NCBI RefSeq assembly: GCF_000812965.1
Contig: NZ_JSYN01000006.1
Coordinates: 62,001-126,000, forward strand
Origin: Pedobacter kyungheensis
GTDB lineage: Bacteria; Bacteroidota; Bacteroidia; Sphingobacteriales; Sphingobacteriaceae
Direction of reading: 5' to 3'
Length of the DNA: 64,000 nucleotides
Numbering within the stretch: position 1 is the stretch's first letter; each line of letters begins with the position of its first letter. The notes below the pieces were generated by a model. That model ran no database searches. It worked only from the letters and a program-made list of their open reading frames with translations, and was not told the DNA's origin. Positions 35,239-44,085 of the stretch are shown one piece after another. The position numbers and the translations under genes are program-made.

Positions 35239-36843
35239 TTAAAGTGCCTGTATAAAAGCGGATAAATTATCGCCCTGGGCTAAGTTTAGCTTCTTACGTA
35301 ACCGGTATCTGGAAACCCTCAGGCTGTCGGTAGAAATACCCAGCAAAGTGGCGATATCGGCTGAGTCAAGATTCATTTTAAGCAAAGCAATTAAGCGCAT
35401 GTCAGCAGAGGTAAGTTCGTTGCTAAACTTTTTAAGCTGTTCGAGAAACTGATGGTGCACCTGCTCAAAAGCTTGTGTAAATTCTTTCCAGTTACGCTCG
35501 TGGTTAAAACTTTGATTTATCTCGGTGAGGATCTGGTTCATTTGCCTCTTTTGATCCCGTTTATCATCTTTAACCATAGCCTGCAGGGTATTGCGCAAGT
35601 TTTCGAGAAACTGGTTGTGCTTAATCAGGTTTAGGGTATGGGTGGAAAGCTCCCGGCTCTTTACTTCGAGCTGTTGTTTGAGCTGCTGCTCTTCTAATTG
35701 CAGGTTTTTAAGCTCCAGACTGGTTAAATCGTGCTGAATATCTTTCTGTTTAGCCAGCATTTGCTGATCTTTTAATTTTAAGCGCTGCCTGCTAAAAATA
35801 ACAAAGCCCAAAACAATGGTTAATACCACCACAATGGTGGCTGAAAATGCAATCACCCGGTTGATCTTCTTATCGCTTTGCAACCGGGTGATTTCATCCG
35901 ATTTTTTATTGATATCGTAAAGCACCTGCAGAAAGGCAACCTGACGGGCTCCGTCTTCCGAGTATAAATCGATGGTATATTTGTAGCCCAGCTTAACATA
36001 GTGGTAAGCACTATCCATTTGGTTCAGTAACTCGTAAGCTTTACCCAAATCGCGACAGCAGGAAGCGAGCTGATAAATATTTCCCATTTTATTGGCAAGT
36101 TTCATCGCTTTTTGTGTTTCTGCAATACTCGCCTGGTATTTGCCTGTTTTACGCAAAATATCGCCCAGGTTATTAATTACCTCTATACTGCCAAGTTCAT
36201 TATGATCTTTCTGATATAAATCGAGTGATTTTCTGAAATGCTGATAAGCCAAATCATACTTCTCTAAATCTTCGTAAATGCTACCTAGGTTTTCGTAAAT
36301 TTTGGCAGCATCACTGATGTCGTTTGTTTGTTCGATTGCTTTTAAAGCCAGGTTCTGATAATGAAAAGCACTATCATAACGCATGCGTTTCTCGTAAAGC
36401 TGGCCAATCTGCCCGAAAATAGCTGCTTGTCCCTTTACGTTATGCTCCTTTTTATAAATATTTAAGGCCAGGAGATAATTTTTCATGGCTTTATCTGGCT
36501 GCTTAAGATAATAGTACAGTACACCAATATCGCTCAGGTTTGCGGCCAGTAACACAGGCTTATCGTTACCGTTAAATATCTTTTCGGCTTTTAGGAAAAA
36601 ATCGAGCGCCTGCCGGAAATGGCCTTGCCTGTAGCAGACCTTCCCCATTTGCTGCAAACATTTTCCTTCTAAAATCGTGTCATTATTCTCGATAGATTGA
36701 GCATATATTTTCTTCAGTTCGATAAGCGATTCGATTGGTTTTTTAGATTGTTGATCGAAAAACTGTCCAGGTTCTTTTTCCTGCGCACCGGCAGCAGCGC
36801 ACAACTGAAAAAATATCAGGCATACACAAACGTATTTCATCAT
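35239..36843 (-). CDS. TPR repeat regulator with C-terminal LuxR-type HTH
   Basis: A 534-aa protein with a signal-like N-terminus. Residues about 45-310 are tetratricopeptide repeats (for example LLAANLSDIGVLYYYLKQPDKA). One transmembrane helix lies near residues 335-355 (IVVVLTIVLGFVIF), then a coiled coil rich in Gln and Leu. The C-terminal HTH is LTSADMRLIALLKMNLDSADIATLLGISTDSLRVSRYRLRKKL. This architecture is common in Bacteroidota and thought to sense an exported signal and bind DNA from the membrane. It lies upstream of the phytase operon on the same strand and may control it. Confidence 0.8.
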   Translation of the reverse strand: MMKYVCVCLIFFQLCAAAGAQEKEPGQFFDQQSKKPIESLIELKKIYAQSIENNDTILEGKCLQQMGKVCYRQGHFRQALDFFLKAEKIFNGNDKPVLLAANLSDIGVLYYYLKQPDKAMKNYLLALNIYKKEHNVKGQAAIFGQIGQLYEKRMRYDSAFHYQNLALKAIEQTNDISDAAKIYENLGSIYEDLEKYDLAYQHFRKSLDLYQKDHNELGSIEVINNLGDILRKTGKYQASIAETQKAMKLANKMGNIYQLASCCRDLGKAYELLNQMDSAYHYVKLGYKYTIDLYSEDGARQVAFLQVLYDINKKSDEITRLQSDKKINRVIAFSATIVVVLTIVLGFVIFSRQRLKLKDQQMLAKQKDIQHDLTSLELKNLQLEEQQLKQQLEVKSRELSTHTLNLIKHNQFLENLRNTLQAMVKDDKRDQKRQMNQILTEINQSFNHERNWKEFTQAFEQVHHQFLEQLKKFSNELTSADMRLIALLKMNLDSADIATLLGISTDSLRVSRYRLRKKLNLAQGDNLSAFIQAL

Positions 36844-37016
36844 ACAGAAAAGTAATTTTCAGCAAAGAAAGAGCGAAAAGGTTAAGTTAATGTTAAGAAG
36901 AGAAACAAATGTGATGATTACTTTATTCCAGATTAATACGAAAGTAATTTTTGTTTAAGATCTGTCAGAATCTGAACATCTGCAAAATTTTCACTAAATC
37001 TCAAATAGGCATTAAC

Positions 37017-37048
37017 TTTGCAATAAAGACATATTTTCGGTATTTTTG
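37017..37048 (+). promoter_or_regulatory. Promoter of the Fic operon
   Basis: TTTG (37017-37020), 20 bases, TATTTTTG (37041-37048); a full consensus match, 25 bases before the 79-aa gene. Confidence 0.7.
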
Positions 37049-37073
37049 AATTACATTTATTGTTTAGTGTATT

Positions 37074-37313
37074 ATGAACCCCATAGATTCTATTTCCAGA
37101 AGAATAAATACATTAATGATGTTGCCAGAAAAGAAGGCGGAAATCTTTATTACAGATGTAAAGAAGGAATATCGTCAGGATTTGAGCAATTTTATTGTTG
37201 GCGAAACATTAACCGTTAGGGATGGAAAAATGATTATTGGAAAAAACCTTTATAAACAATGGCTTCACAAAATTAAAACCAGGGGTTTTGATTATGATGT
37301 AAAGTTTATATAA
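37074..37313 (+). CDS. Small protein coupled to a Fic gene, unknown function
   Basis: A 79-aa soluble, mixed-charge protein with no recognised domain. Its TAA shares its last base with the ATG of the Fic gene (TAATG), so they are translated together, and it has a good promoter 25 bases upstream. The arrangement of a short gene before a Fic gene resembles toxin-antitoxin layouts, but the Fic protein already carries its own inhibitory helix, so the 79-aa protein may be a target-recognition or chaperone partner instead. Confidence 0.65.
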   Translation: MNPIDSISRRINTLMMLPEKKAEIFITDVKKEYRQDLSNFIVGETLTVRDGKMIIGKNLYKQWLHKIKTRGFDYDVKFI

Positions 37314-38107
37314 TGGCAATCGAAGATCAATTTAAGATAATAAACAGACTTCAAAAGCAAATTCTTAAGCTTGAACCTCAGCCCGAGCAATGGGATAAGG
37401 AGTATCTGGAGCGGGTTAAGATCGATTTTACTTATGCTTCTAATAATCTTGAGGGAAATAAAATTACTCACGGGCAAACCATACAGATTTTAAAAGATTT
37501 CATCAGCCCAAAAGATGTGGCTGTTTCAGATTATCTTGATATTCTAAACCATAAAAAGGTATTGGATATCGTATTTGAAAATTATACTGCAGAGCAGATT
37601 ACTGAATCAAATATTAAAAAAATGCACAAAGAGCTGATGAAAAATCCAGCTCAATGGGGAGATGATGTATATTATGACCCGGGAAAGTATAAATTATTCG
37701 AAAACAGAACCTATAGAGTGGATGGTAAAGAGCATTTATACCTTGCACCTGATGAGGTAGCATCTGCAATGGGAACATTGATTAATGAAACAAATAAAGC
37801 TTTAAAAAATATTGATTCTAAAAAGATTGAAAAACATCCCTTACATGTGGCAACACGTTTTCATTTTGTGTTCTTAAATCAAATACACCCGTTTGGTGAT
37901 GGGAATGGCAGAATTGCGCGAATTTTCATGAACCTCATATTATTGCAGCATGGCTTCCCCCCTATTTTTATCAATCAGGTAGATAAAAGATTATATCTCG
38001 ACTGCTTTACAAAGGAGGAACAAAAAGAAGGTTCTATGCTGGAATTCATGGCAGATAGACTGATAGAAAGTCTGAAAGTTAAAAGAAAACATTTGCTTAA
38101 AAAATAG
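37313..38107 (+). CDS. Fic family protein, class II
   Basis: A 264-aa Fic-domain protein. The catalytic loop HPFGDGNGRIAR spans residues 192-203 and matches HPFx[D/E]GNGRxxR fully, with His192 the expected catalytic base. The inhibitory motif [S/T]xxxE[G/N] is present at Ser43-Glu47-Gly48 (SNNLEG) upstream of the domain, which makes it a class II, auto-inhibited enzyme. Fic proteins usually transfer AMP from ATP to a Ser, Thr or Tyr hydroxyl. The target cannot be read. It is co-translated with the 79-aa protein and convergent with the HlyD gene. Confidence 0.92.
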   Translation: MAIEDQFKIINRLQKQILKLEPQPEQWDKEYLERVKIDFTYASNNLEGNKITHGQTIQILKDFISPKDVAVSDYLDILNHKKVLDIVFENYTAEQITESNIKKMHKELMKNPAQWGDDVYYDPGKYKLFENRTYRVDGKEHLYLAPDEVASAMGTLINETNKALKNIDSKKIEKHPLHVATRFHFVFLNQIHPFGDGNGRIARIFMNLILLQHGFPPIFINQVDKRLYLDCFTKEEQKEGSMLEFMADRLIESLKVKRKHLLKK

Positions 38108-38194
38108 CCATTGCAAATCAGCATGCAGTTCTGCAAATGATTAAATCGTAAGCCTTATATCTAAACTTGTTGCACCATCTGTAGGCCTTTAATC

Positions 38195-39496
38195 TCACTG
38201 ATACCTTAAAAGCTTCCTCAGCTGGTAAAAAATCCGCTCTATCAACCTTAAATCCTGCGTAACAATTTCGGCATTACCTTTAAGTTCTTTATCAAAAGCA
38301 AGGTTTTTGTGATAAGAAGTTTTCAAACCTTTAGGCAGCGTAACATCTACATAATAATTTCCTTTATCATCGGGTGCAAAGGCAATATTTTCCACCCTGC
38401 CTTCTACAATGCCATATTCCTGGTAACGGTAATTATCTAATTTGATTAAAACCTTCTCACCCGGGCTAATTTTGCCTGAATTACCGGCCGGAACCGACAT
38501 GCGGCCTACCAGTGCCTGCTTATTATCAGGCAAAACAGATAAAACGGCATCTCCCCTTTTAATAAACTGGTTTTCGCCCCAAAACTGCTGAAAACTAACC
38601 TCGCCATCTGTAGATGATACCATTAGATAATCTTGTTCCCATTGCCGCAGCGATTTTCTCAGCTGCTCAAACAACTGCTGGGTTTGCGAAGCATAATTAA
38701 TTTTGTCTTTTTCGGCGTTAATTGTCGAGCCACTTTTGGTTTTGCTCAGGTTGGCAATGCCCTCTTCGGTTTGAGATAGGGTAATATTAATATTCTCGAG
38801 ACTTTGCTGTGCCTGCAGGAACTTTATTTTTTCGGTTTCGAGCTCGTTTGCCGAAATAACGCTTAGTCCGAAAAGCTTCTGCGAACGCTGATAACTTTTC
38901 TTTACCAGTTCATATTTAGCCAGCTCGAGCTCTTTTTGTTGCTTCAGGTTGATGATCCTACTTCGGTAGGCTGATATATTCTGATCGGCAGCTACATTTT
39001 CGGGGGCATAAGGCCGCAAACGTTTAAACAATTGTTCGTCCTGAAAGGCTTTGGCAAATGCATTGTAATCGGCCTGAAGTTCGCCCAATTTCAGCCTCGA
39101 GATTTGATGAATCGGGAAGGATGATAGCTGATCTTGAGAAATTGAATCTGCTATCTGCTTAAGTTCGAGCAAATCGCGGTAGTTTGCAGTAGATTGCAAA
39201 ACCAATAACACCTGCCCTTTCGTTACCTTTTGGTGGTTGCTGACAAATATTTTCTCGATTTTGGAATCAATCCTGGCCTGCAGTTTTTCGGGTGGGTTTT
39301 GCGAGGTAACCACAATGGGAGCCGGCACAAATTCGGGGTATTTAATGAAATAGCTCATCAGTAATCCCATTAAAATGGCAAGCAAAATAATGGCACTCCC
39401 CCAACGGAACATCCAGTGCGGTGGCTGTGAAAGTACATCTTGTACACTTTCTGAGCGCAGTTCTATGCTATCCAATATATCTTTCTTAGTTTCCAA
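38195..39496 (-). CDS. HlyD-type secretion adaptor protein
   Basis: A 433-aa periplasmic adaptor of type I secretion. One N-terminal membrane helix lies at residues about 33-52 (SAIILLAILMGLLMSYF). A lipoyl half-motif VTKGQVLLVLQST is followed by a long coiled coil (about 110-270) and a beta-barrel region with GRMSVPAGNSGKISPGEKVLIKLDN. It joins the ABC exporter in the inner membrane to an outer-membrane channel not seen here. The start overlaps the exporter gene by 11 bases, so it is the last gene of the RiPP operon. Confidence 0.88.
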   Translation of the reverse strand: METKKDILDSIELRSESVQDVLSQPPHWMFRWGSAIILLAILMGLLMSYFIKYPEFVPAPIVVTSQNPPEKLQARIDSKIEKIFVSNHQKVTKGQVLLVLQSTANYRDLLELKQIADSISQDQLSSFPIHQISRLKLGELQADYNAFAKAFQDEQLFKRLRPYAPENVAADQNISAYRSRIINLKQQKELELAKYELVKKSYQRSQKLFGLSVISANELETEKIKFLQAQQSLENINITLSQTEEGIANLSKTKSGSTINAEKDKINYASQTQQLFEQLRKSLRQWEQDYLMVSSTDGEVSFQQFWGENQFIKRGDAVLSVLPDNKQALVGRMSVPAGNSGKISPGEKVLIKLDNYRYQEYGIVEGRVENIAFAPDDKGNYYVDVTLPKGLKTSYHKNLAFDKELKGNAEIVTQDLRLIERIFYQLRKLLRYQ

Positions 39497-41678
39497 GTTC
39501 GAGCTGGTTTTTAATTAGCCTGTAATATTCTCCTTTTTTTGCCACCAATTGTTCGTGGCTACCCTCTTCCACAACCTTTCCTTTATCGAGCACCACAATT
39601 TTATCGGCATGTTTTACTGTTGATAAGCGGTGAGCGATAACGATTGCTGTTTTCCCTTTAAAAAACTGTTCGAGGTTTTCGATAATGATTTTTTCGTTAT
39701 TGGCATCGAGCGCACTGGTTGCCTCATCGAAGAAAATAAAATCGGGCGATTTATAAACGGCCCTCGCAATAAACAGCCGCTGTTTCTGGCCGCCACTAAT
39801 TCCCAGCCCTTCGTTCCCAATTTTGGTATTGTAGCTTAAAGGCAAACTCTCAATAAAATCTTTGATGTTGGCGATTTCAATTGCTTTTCTCAGTTTCTGC
39901 TTATCAACTATTTCCTCACCAATGGCAATGTTATTGGCAATGGTATCGTTAAATACGTAGCCCTCCTGCATCACCACACCACAGTGGTCGCGCCACAGCC
40001 TCGAAGAAATGTTTTTCATATCAGTATTTCCGATTTTTACCTCACCGCTATTAGGATCATAAAATTTCATCAATAATTTTAACAAGGTGGTTTTTCCACT
40101 CCCACTGGCGCCCACTATGGCTGTTGTTTTCTGGTACGGAATGGTCAGGTTTAAATGTTCGAACACAAAAGCCGACGAACCGGTGTAACGAAACGATACG
40201 TTATTCAGGGCAATATCATTTTGCGGAATTTCGGATACGTAGCGTTCCTCGTGCCTGTCTTCATCCTCCTTTTCGTGAATTTCGCCTAATCTTTCTAAAG
40301 AAATTTTAGCATCCTGACTCTGTCTAATAAATTCAATCAATTGCATCAAGGGGCTATTTAGCTGCCCGATAATGTATTGTACCGAAAGCATCATCCCCAG
40401 GGTTAGATTCCCGGTTAACACCAATTTTGCAGCAAGGAAACTAACCAGGATATCTTTCATCTGGTTGATAAAATTTCCACCTACCGATTGCCATTGCTCC
40501 AGAGAAAGCGACCTGATCTGCAGTTTAAACAATTTCACCTGCAAAAACTCCCAACCCCAGCGTTTTTGCCTTTCGGCATTGTGCATTTTTATTTCCTGCA
40601 TGCCGTTAATCAGCTCAATCACCTTGCTCTGTTCCTGCGAAACTTGCGAAAACCTTTTATAGTCGAGTGCTTTCCTTTTCTTCAGAAAAAAGCTGATCCA
40701 GATCACATACACAATTGCTCCCGTTAAATAGACCAGAAACAAACGGTAATCGTAACATAGCAGCACAATGCTAAAGATGATCAAATTAACCAGCGAGAAG
40801 AGCGTATTTAGCGATGAATTGGTTAACAGCTGCTCAATCCGGTGGTGATCGTTAATGCGTTGCATAATATCGCCGGTCATTCTGGTATCAAAGAAACTAA
40901 TGGGCAGTTTCATGAGCTTGATGAAAAAATCGGAGATAATAGAAATATTTATCCGGGTAGAGAGATGCAATAAAATCCAGCTGCGAATAACTTCAATACC
41001 CGTTTTACCAACAAATAGCATTACCTGCGCCAGCAAAATCAGGTAAATGAAATTGAGATCCTGGTTCTGAATCCCTACATCTACAATGCTCTGGGTAAGA
41101 AAAGGAAAAACCAGCGACAATAAACTGCCAGCCAGCAAACCTATGGCCAGTTGAAAAATAAGCGATTTATATTTGAAGAGATATTTGGAAAGGAAAGAAA
41201 AGCTGGTTTTCTTTTCATCCTCATTAAATTCGTCATTAAAAAAAGTCGGGGTAGTTTCTAAAACCAGGGCAACGCCCTCTTCTGTATCTTCCCGCGCATT
41301 TTCACCTATCCAGCTTTTAATAAATTCGGTTTTGGTGTAAGTAATTAAGCCATGAGCAGGATCAGATACGTAAACCTTTCCTGACTTGTCAATTTTGTAG
41401 ACAACAACAAAATGGTTTTTGTTCCAATGTACCATGCAGGGCAAAGGAACTTCAGTCATTAAGGTGTTAAAGTCTATTTGCACACCTAAAGTTCTGAACC
41501 CTAAATTTTCTGCCGCATTACTTAAACCCTGCAAGCCACTTCCCTCACGTGTGGTTTCAGCAAGATCGCGAATCTGCTGCAAAGGAATATTCTGCCCATG
41601 GTATTTCGCGATAATACGGAGACAGGTTGGACCACAGTCTTTAGAATCGGGTTGTTTGTAGAACGGGAATTTTTTCAT
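39486..41678 (-). CDS. C39-peptidase ABC exporter (double-glycine leader processing)
   Basis: A 730-aa fusion of three parts. Residues 1-130 are a C39 peptidase: QPDSKDCGPTCLRIIAKYHG with catalytic Cys15, His89 in NKNHFVVV and Asp106 in YVSDPAHG. Six membrane helices span about 165-440. The ATPase has GASGSGKTTLLKLL (Walker A), GISGGQKQRLFIARA (signature) and IFFDEATSALD (Walker B). It should cut after the Gly-Gly of leader peptides and export the product. The three GG-leader peptides encoded 2.4 kb upstream are obvious substrates. It starts one base after the SPASM gene. Confidence 0.93.
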   Translation of the reverse strand: MKKFPFYKQPDSKDCGPTCLRIIAKYHGQNIPLQQIRDLAETTREGSGLQGLSNAAENLGFRTLGVQIDFNTLMTEVPLPCMVHWNKNHFVVVYKIDKSGKVYVSDPAHGLITYTKTEFIKSWIGENAREDTEEGVALVLETTPTFFNDEFNEDEKKTSFSFLSKYLFKYKSLIFQLAIGLLAGSLLSLVFPFLTQSIVDVGIQNQDLNFIYLILLAQVMLFVGKTGIEVIRSWILLHLSTRINISIISDFFIKLMKLPISFFDTRMTGDIMQRINDHHRIEQLLTNSSLNTLFSLVNLIIFSIVLLCYDYRLFLVYLTGAIVYVIWISFFLKKRKALDYKRFSQVSQEQSKVIELINGMQEIKMHNAERQKRWGWEFLQVKLFKLQIRSLSLEQWQSVGGNFINQMKDILVSFLAAKLVLTGNLTLGMMLSVQYIIGQLNSPLMQLIEFIRQSQDAKISLERLGEIHEKEDEDRHEERYVSEIPQNDIALNNVSFRYTGSSAFVFEHLNLTIPYQKTTAIVGASGSGKTTLLKLLMKFYDPNSGEVKIGNTDMKNISSRLWRDHCGVVMQEGYVFNDTIANNIAIGEEIVDKQKLRKAIEIANIKDFIESLPLSYNTKIGNEGLGISGGQKQRLFIARAVYKSPDFIFFDEATSALDANNEKIIIENLEQFFKGKTAIVIAHRLSTVKHADKIVVLDKGKVVEEGSHEQLVAKKGEYYRLIKNQLELGN

Positions 41679-41679
41679 T

Positions 41680-42762
41680 CTATTCTGACCAGATTTTATT
41701 AAAGGTTTTCGACAATTTATCTTTATTTATGGTGCAACCTGACGCTGAAACCGTTACTCCGGATTCTTTTAAATTAAGATATCCTTCTTCATTATTCCAT
41801 TTAGAAATATATGGATTATAAACACATTCTACCTGATGAAACCATTGTTCAGCTTCCTTTTCGGGTACACGTACATCTGTACACATATACCTAAATTCGC
41901 AATGCTGGCAAACCAGGGTTTGGTTCTTATTGATGTTTCCAGGCTCCAAAAATAGTTTGCTATTAATTGTTTGCTGAAATTCATCAACGCTCATTGAATT
42001 GATATTGCCGAAAGCTTGTTTGCTATTGAGTCCGTTTTTAATATTGCCACTTTGATCGATATAGATTTTGCCGTTGTAATACGAGTGTTTGTTATAAGCT
42101 TCCAGAAAAAACGCTTGATTTACAAACAATTTATCTACGCTTAGCAGCTGTTGGTATTGCCCAAAACTTTCAGTAAAAAAATTATAGTAAATATTATCTT
42201 TCAGTTCGGTATGTGAGCTATCCACTCCAAAAAAATTAACTGAGAATAGGATAGGTTGCCGGGCTAATTTAAGTTCGTATTTTTCGAGGCTTTCTGCATC
42301 AAATTTTTCAATATACAGGTATATCCCATCAATTTCCAGCTGGGCAAATGACGCTACCAAATTGATGAGTTCATCATCTATTTGTGGTGAAATGATGCTT
42401 AAGTTTTGAAGATGATTCTGATCGATTAAATCAATAAAATTATTGCTAATATTAGTATGTATAACAGCATGGGTTAGCTCGTTAGTTTGATGTAGTGCTC
42501 TGGATATTTTCGGAAATCTTTTCTTTTCCTGAGCAGATGCAACTTCAAAAATAATCTCTAAACTTAAAAGAAAATCTATCAGCTCGCTACGCTCAGATTG
42601 ATCAGCAATCCTGGTGAAATTTACAAAGCCATCGGTGTTTAAAATATGATAATGTTTTTTTGAAATAAAATGATAGTCTTTGCGGCCCAAATCGTAAATG
42701 ATAGCCCTGTTAAACCCAATTACCGGAATACACAGTTGGTTTCGGAGGTACAATTTATTCAT
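41680..42762 (-). CDS. Grasp-with-spasm system SPASM-domain protein
   Basis: A 360-aa protein that I recognise as the SPASM partner in grasp-with-spasm RiPP loci. The C-terminal Cys cluster Cys285-x2-Cys288-x5-Cys294 plus Cys313 and Cys343 fits a SPASM auxiliary iron-sulfur site (LVCQHCEFRYMC). The CxxxCxxC triad needed for a radical-SAM cluster is absent; the only N-terminal Cys is Cys11. It therefore probably does not generate a radical by itself and may bind the leader peptide or the ligase. Its ATG overlaps the stop of a 53-aa ORF. Confidence 0.85.
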   Translation of the reverse strand: MNKLYLRNQLCIPVIGFNRAIIYDLGRKDYHFISKKHYHILNTDGFVNFTRIADQSERSELIDFLLSLEIIFEVASAQEKKRFPKISRALHQTNELTHAVIHTNISNNFIDLIDQNHLQNLSIISPQIDDELINLVASFAQLEIDGIYLYIEKFDAESLEKYELKLARQPILFSVNFFGVDSSHTELKDNIYYNFFTESFGQYQQLLSVDKLFVNQAFFLEAYNKHSYYNGKIYIDQSGNIKNGLNSKQAFGNINSMSVDEFQQTINSKLFLEPGNINKNQTLVCQHCEFRYMCTDVRVPEKEAEQWFHQVECVYNPYISKWNNEEGYLNLKESGVTVSASGCTINKDKLSKTFNKIWSE

Positions 42763-42920
42763 ATCGGCGATTTAAAGTATAGGTCGAGTTGTAAGCTATT
42801 GGTATGGTAAATTTTAGAAACCCTTGTTTTAATCAGGTATGTAGGCTTAGGCTTTTTTACCAATGATTTTATGTGTAATGGTGCTTCTCCGGTATCTATC
42901 AGGTCTTTTATGTTTTTCAT
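42759..42920 (-). CDS. Small 53-aa protein coupled to the SPASM gene
   Basis: A short ORF on the - strand with ATG at 42920 and TGA at 42759-42761, overlapping the ATG of the SPASM gene in an ATGA arrangement. The protein is basic and starts MKNIKDLIDTGEAPLHIKS, then continues with KKPKP and ends LQLDLYFKSPI. There is no Gly-Gly, no Cys and no membrane helix, so it is not a fourth precursor. Its place between the ATP-grasp and SPASM genes suggests an accessory function such as leader binding. I know no family for it. Confidence 0.6.
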   Translation of the reverse strand: MKNIKDLIDTGEAPLHIKSLVKKPKPTYLIKTRVSKIYHTNSLQLDLYFKSPI

Positions 42921-42999
42921 AGGTTTTATAGATATGGCTTAATTTAAGTTTCGAAAGGGCGTTTTGACCTGACAACAATACAAATCAAGTTAGTTAAAA

Positions 43000-43932
43000 T
43001 TAAAGTGCCAATGCGATCTCCCGCTCCAAATTATAATTACAAGGGGTTGATACCATACCAAACTGGCCAACGGGATTTAAGTCTAAAAAATAATATTCAG
43101 CATCATCAGCAGCGTAAATCACATCAAAGGATGCACAGTTAAGACCGTATGCATCAAGCATTCTTTTTAACTTTTTTTCGTATGTTTTTGCTAAGGTGTA
43201 TGGCGCAACGCGGTTTGGTTTATCCCTATCATAATTTCTGAAATCGACATTGGTATTGCTGTTGTTTTGAGAGAATATGGCCATGGCGTAAAATTTACCA
43301 TTCAGGTAGAATACCCTGATCTCATAAGCCTTTGCAATGGCCTGCTGAAAAAAAGTCGGTACAAATCGCTCCGGTAGGGCATCAATATCTTCGCGGTTAA
43401 CCATTGAGGTATATGCCATGTGCGAGAAATCTTCTTCATCCTGAAATGAAAACGGTGTACTAATAGGCTTGGAAATAATATGTTTTTCCTCCTCGAAAAA
43501 ATTGGCCACTGCGCTTTTGCAGCCTGTAACCAGGTATTTTGGAGCCAAAATGTCGTATTGCCGGCAAAGATCCATCAAATATAGCTTGTTGATATCGCTG
43601 TTTTTGATTTTGTTTACCGATGGAATTTTATCCAGCCTGTGATAAAAATATTCTATCAGGGCAGTATGCTCAACACGTAAATAGTCTTTAATTAAAGTAT
43701 GCTTAAATTTAGCAAAGAGATCCAACCCTCCCCTTCGGTACCACATTTTGGTAATTTGGCTGCCCAAAACCATTTCCCCGTTTATAGCGATGGCAAAATC
43801 TGACGAATTAAGCCAAAGCAGTTCGAATAAGGTATCTTCATTGATTCTGATAAACTTCTTTTTGAGCCGTATAAGCCAATTGATTACAGCACTGGTAGAA
43901 TAATCGCTGTTTATGGAGAATATTAGTATCAC
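43000..43932 (-). CDS. Grasp-with-spasm system ATP-grasp peptide maturase
   Basis: A 310-aa ATP-grasp ligase of the graspetide (microviridin-like) group. YRRGGLDLF near residues 65-73 is a typical early motif. Lys155 in IISKPIS and the run QQAIAKAYEIRVFYLNGKFY (Glu204, Arg206) bind ATP, and CASFDVIYA with FLDLNPVGQFG (Asp270, Asp284, Asn286) coordinates Mg2+. Such enzymes join Asp/Glu side chains of a precursor to Ser/Thr (ester) or Lys (amide), making macrocycles. The three precursors upstream contain suitable residues. The gene follows them after 153 bases and a strong hairpin. Confidence 0.92.
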   Translation of the reverse strand: MILIFSINSDYSTSAVINWLIRLKKKFIRINEDTLFELLWLNSSDFAIAINGEMVLGSQITKMWYRRGGLDLFAKFKHTLIKDYLRVEHTALIEYFYHRLDKIPSVNKIKNSDINKLYLMDLCRQYDILAPKYLVTGCKSAVANFFEEEKHIISKPISTPFSFQDEEDFSHMAYTSMVNREDIDALPERFVPTFFQQAIAKAYEIRVFYLNGKFYAMAIFSQNNSNTNVDFRNYDRDKPNRVAPYTLAKTYEKKLKRMLDAYGLNCASFDVIYAADDAEYYFLDLNPVGQFGMVSTPCNYNLEREIALAL

Positions 43933-44036
43933 GAAACTCGGTTTTATAAATTTTTATAGCTTACGCAGCCAGCTATTGCCTTAATTATTGTGTTTTATTT
44001 GCGCAGTAATGATTTCCGGATGGTAAGGTTAGCTTT

Positions 44037-44074
44037 AGTTAACCACCGGGCTTATTATCGCCCGATGGTTAACT
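44037..44074 (-). promoter_or_regulatory. Long hairpin between precursor peptides and maturase genes
   Basis: AGTTAACCA-C-CGGGC (44037-44051) pairs with GCCCG-A-TGGTTAACT (44060-44074) with one mismatch and an 8-base loop: 14 base pairs. It starts 11 bases after the stop of the last precursor. No U-run follows on the - strand, so it is more likely a partial terminator or mRNA 3'-end stabiliser that lets precursors be made in excess over the enzymes. Confidence 0.75.
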
Positions 44075-44085
44075 GAGCTAGTTAA

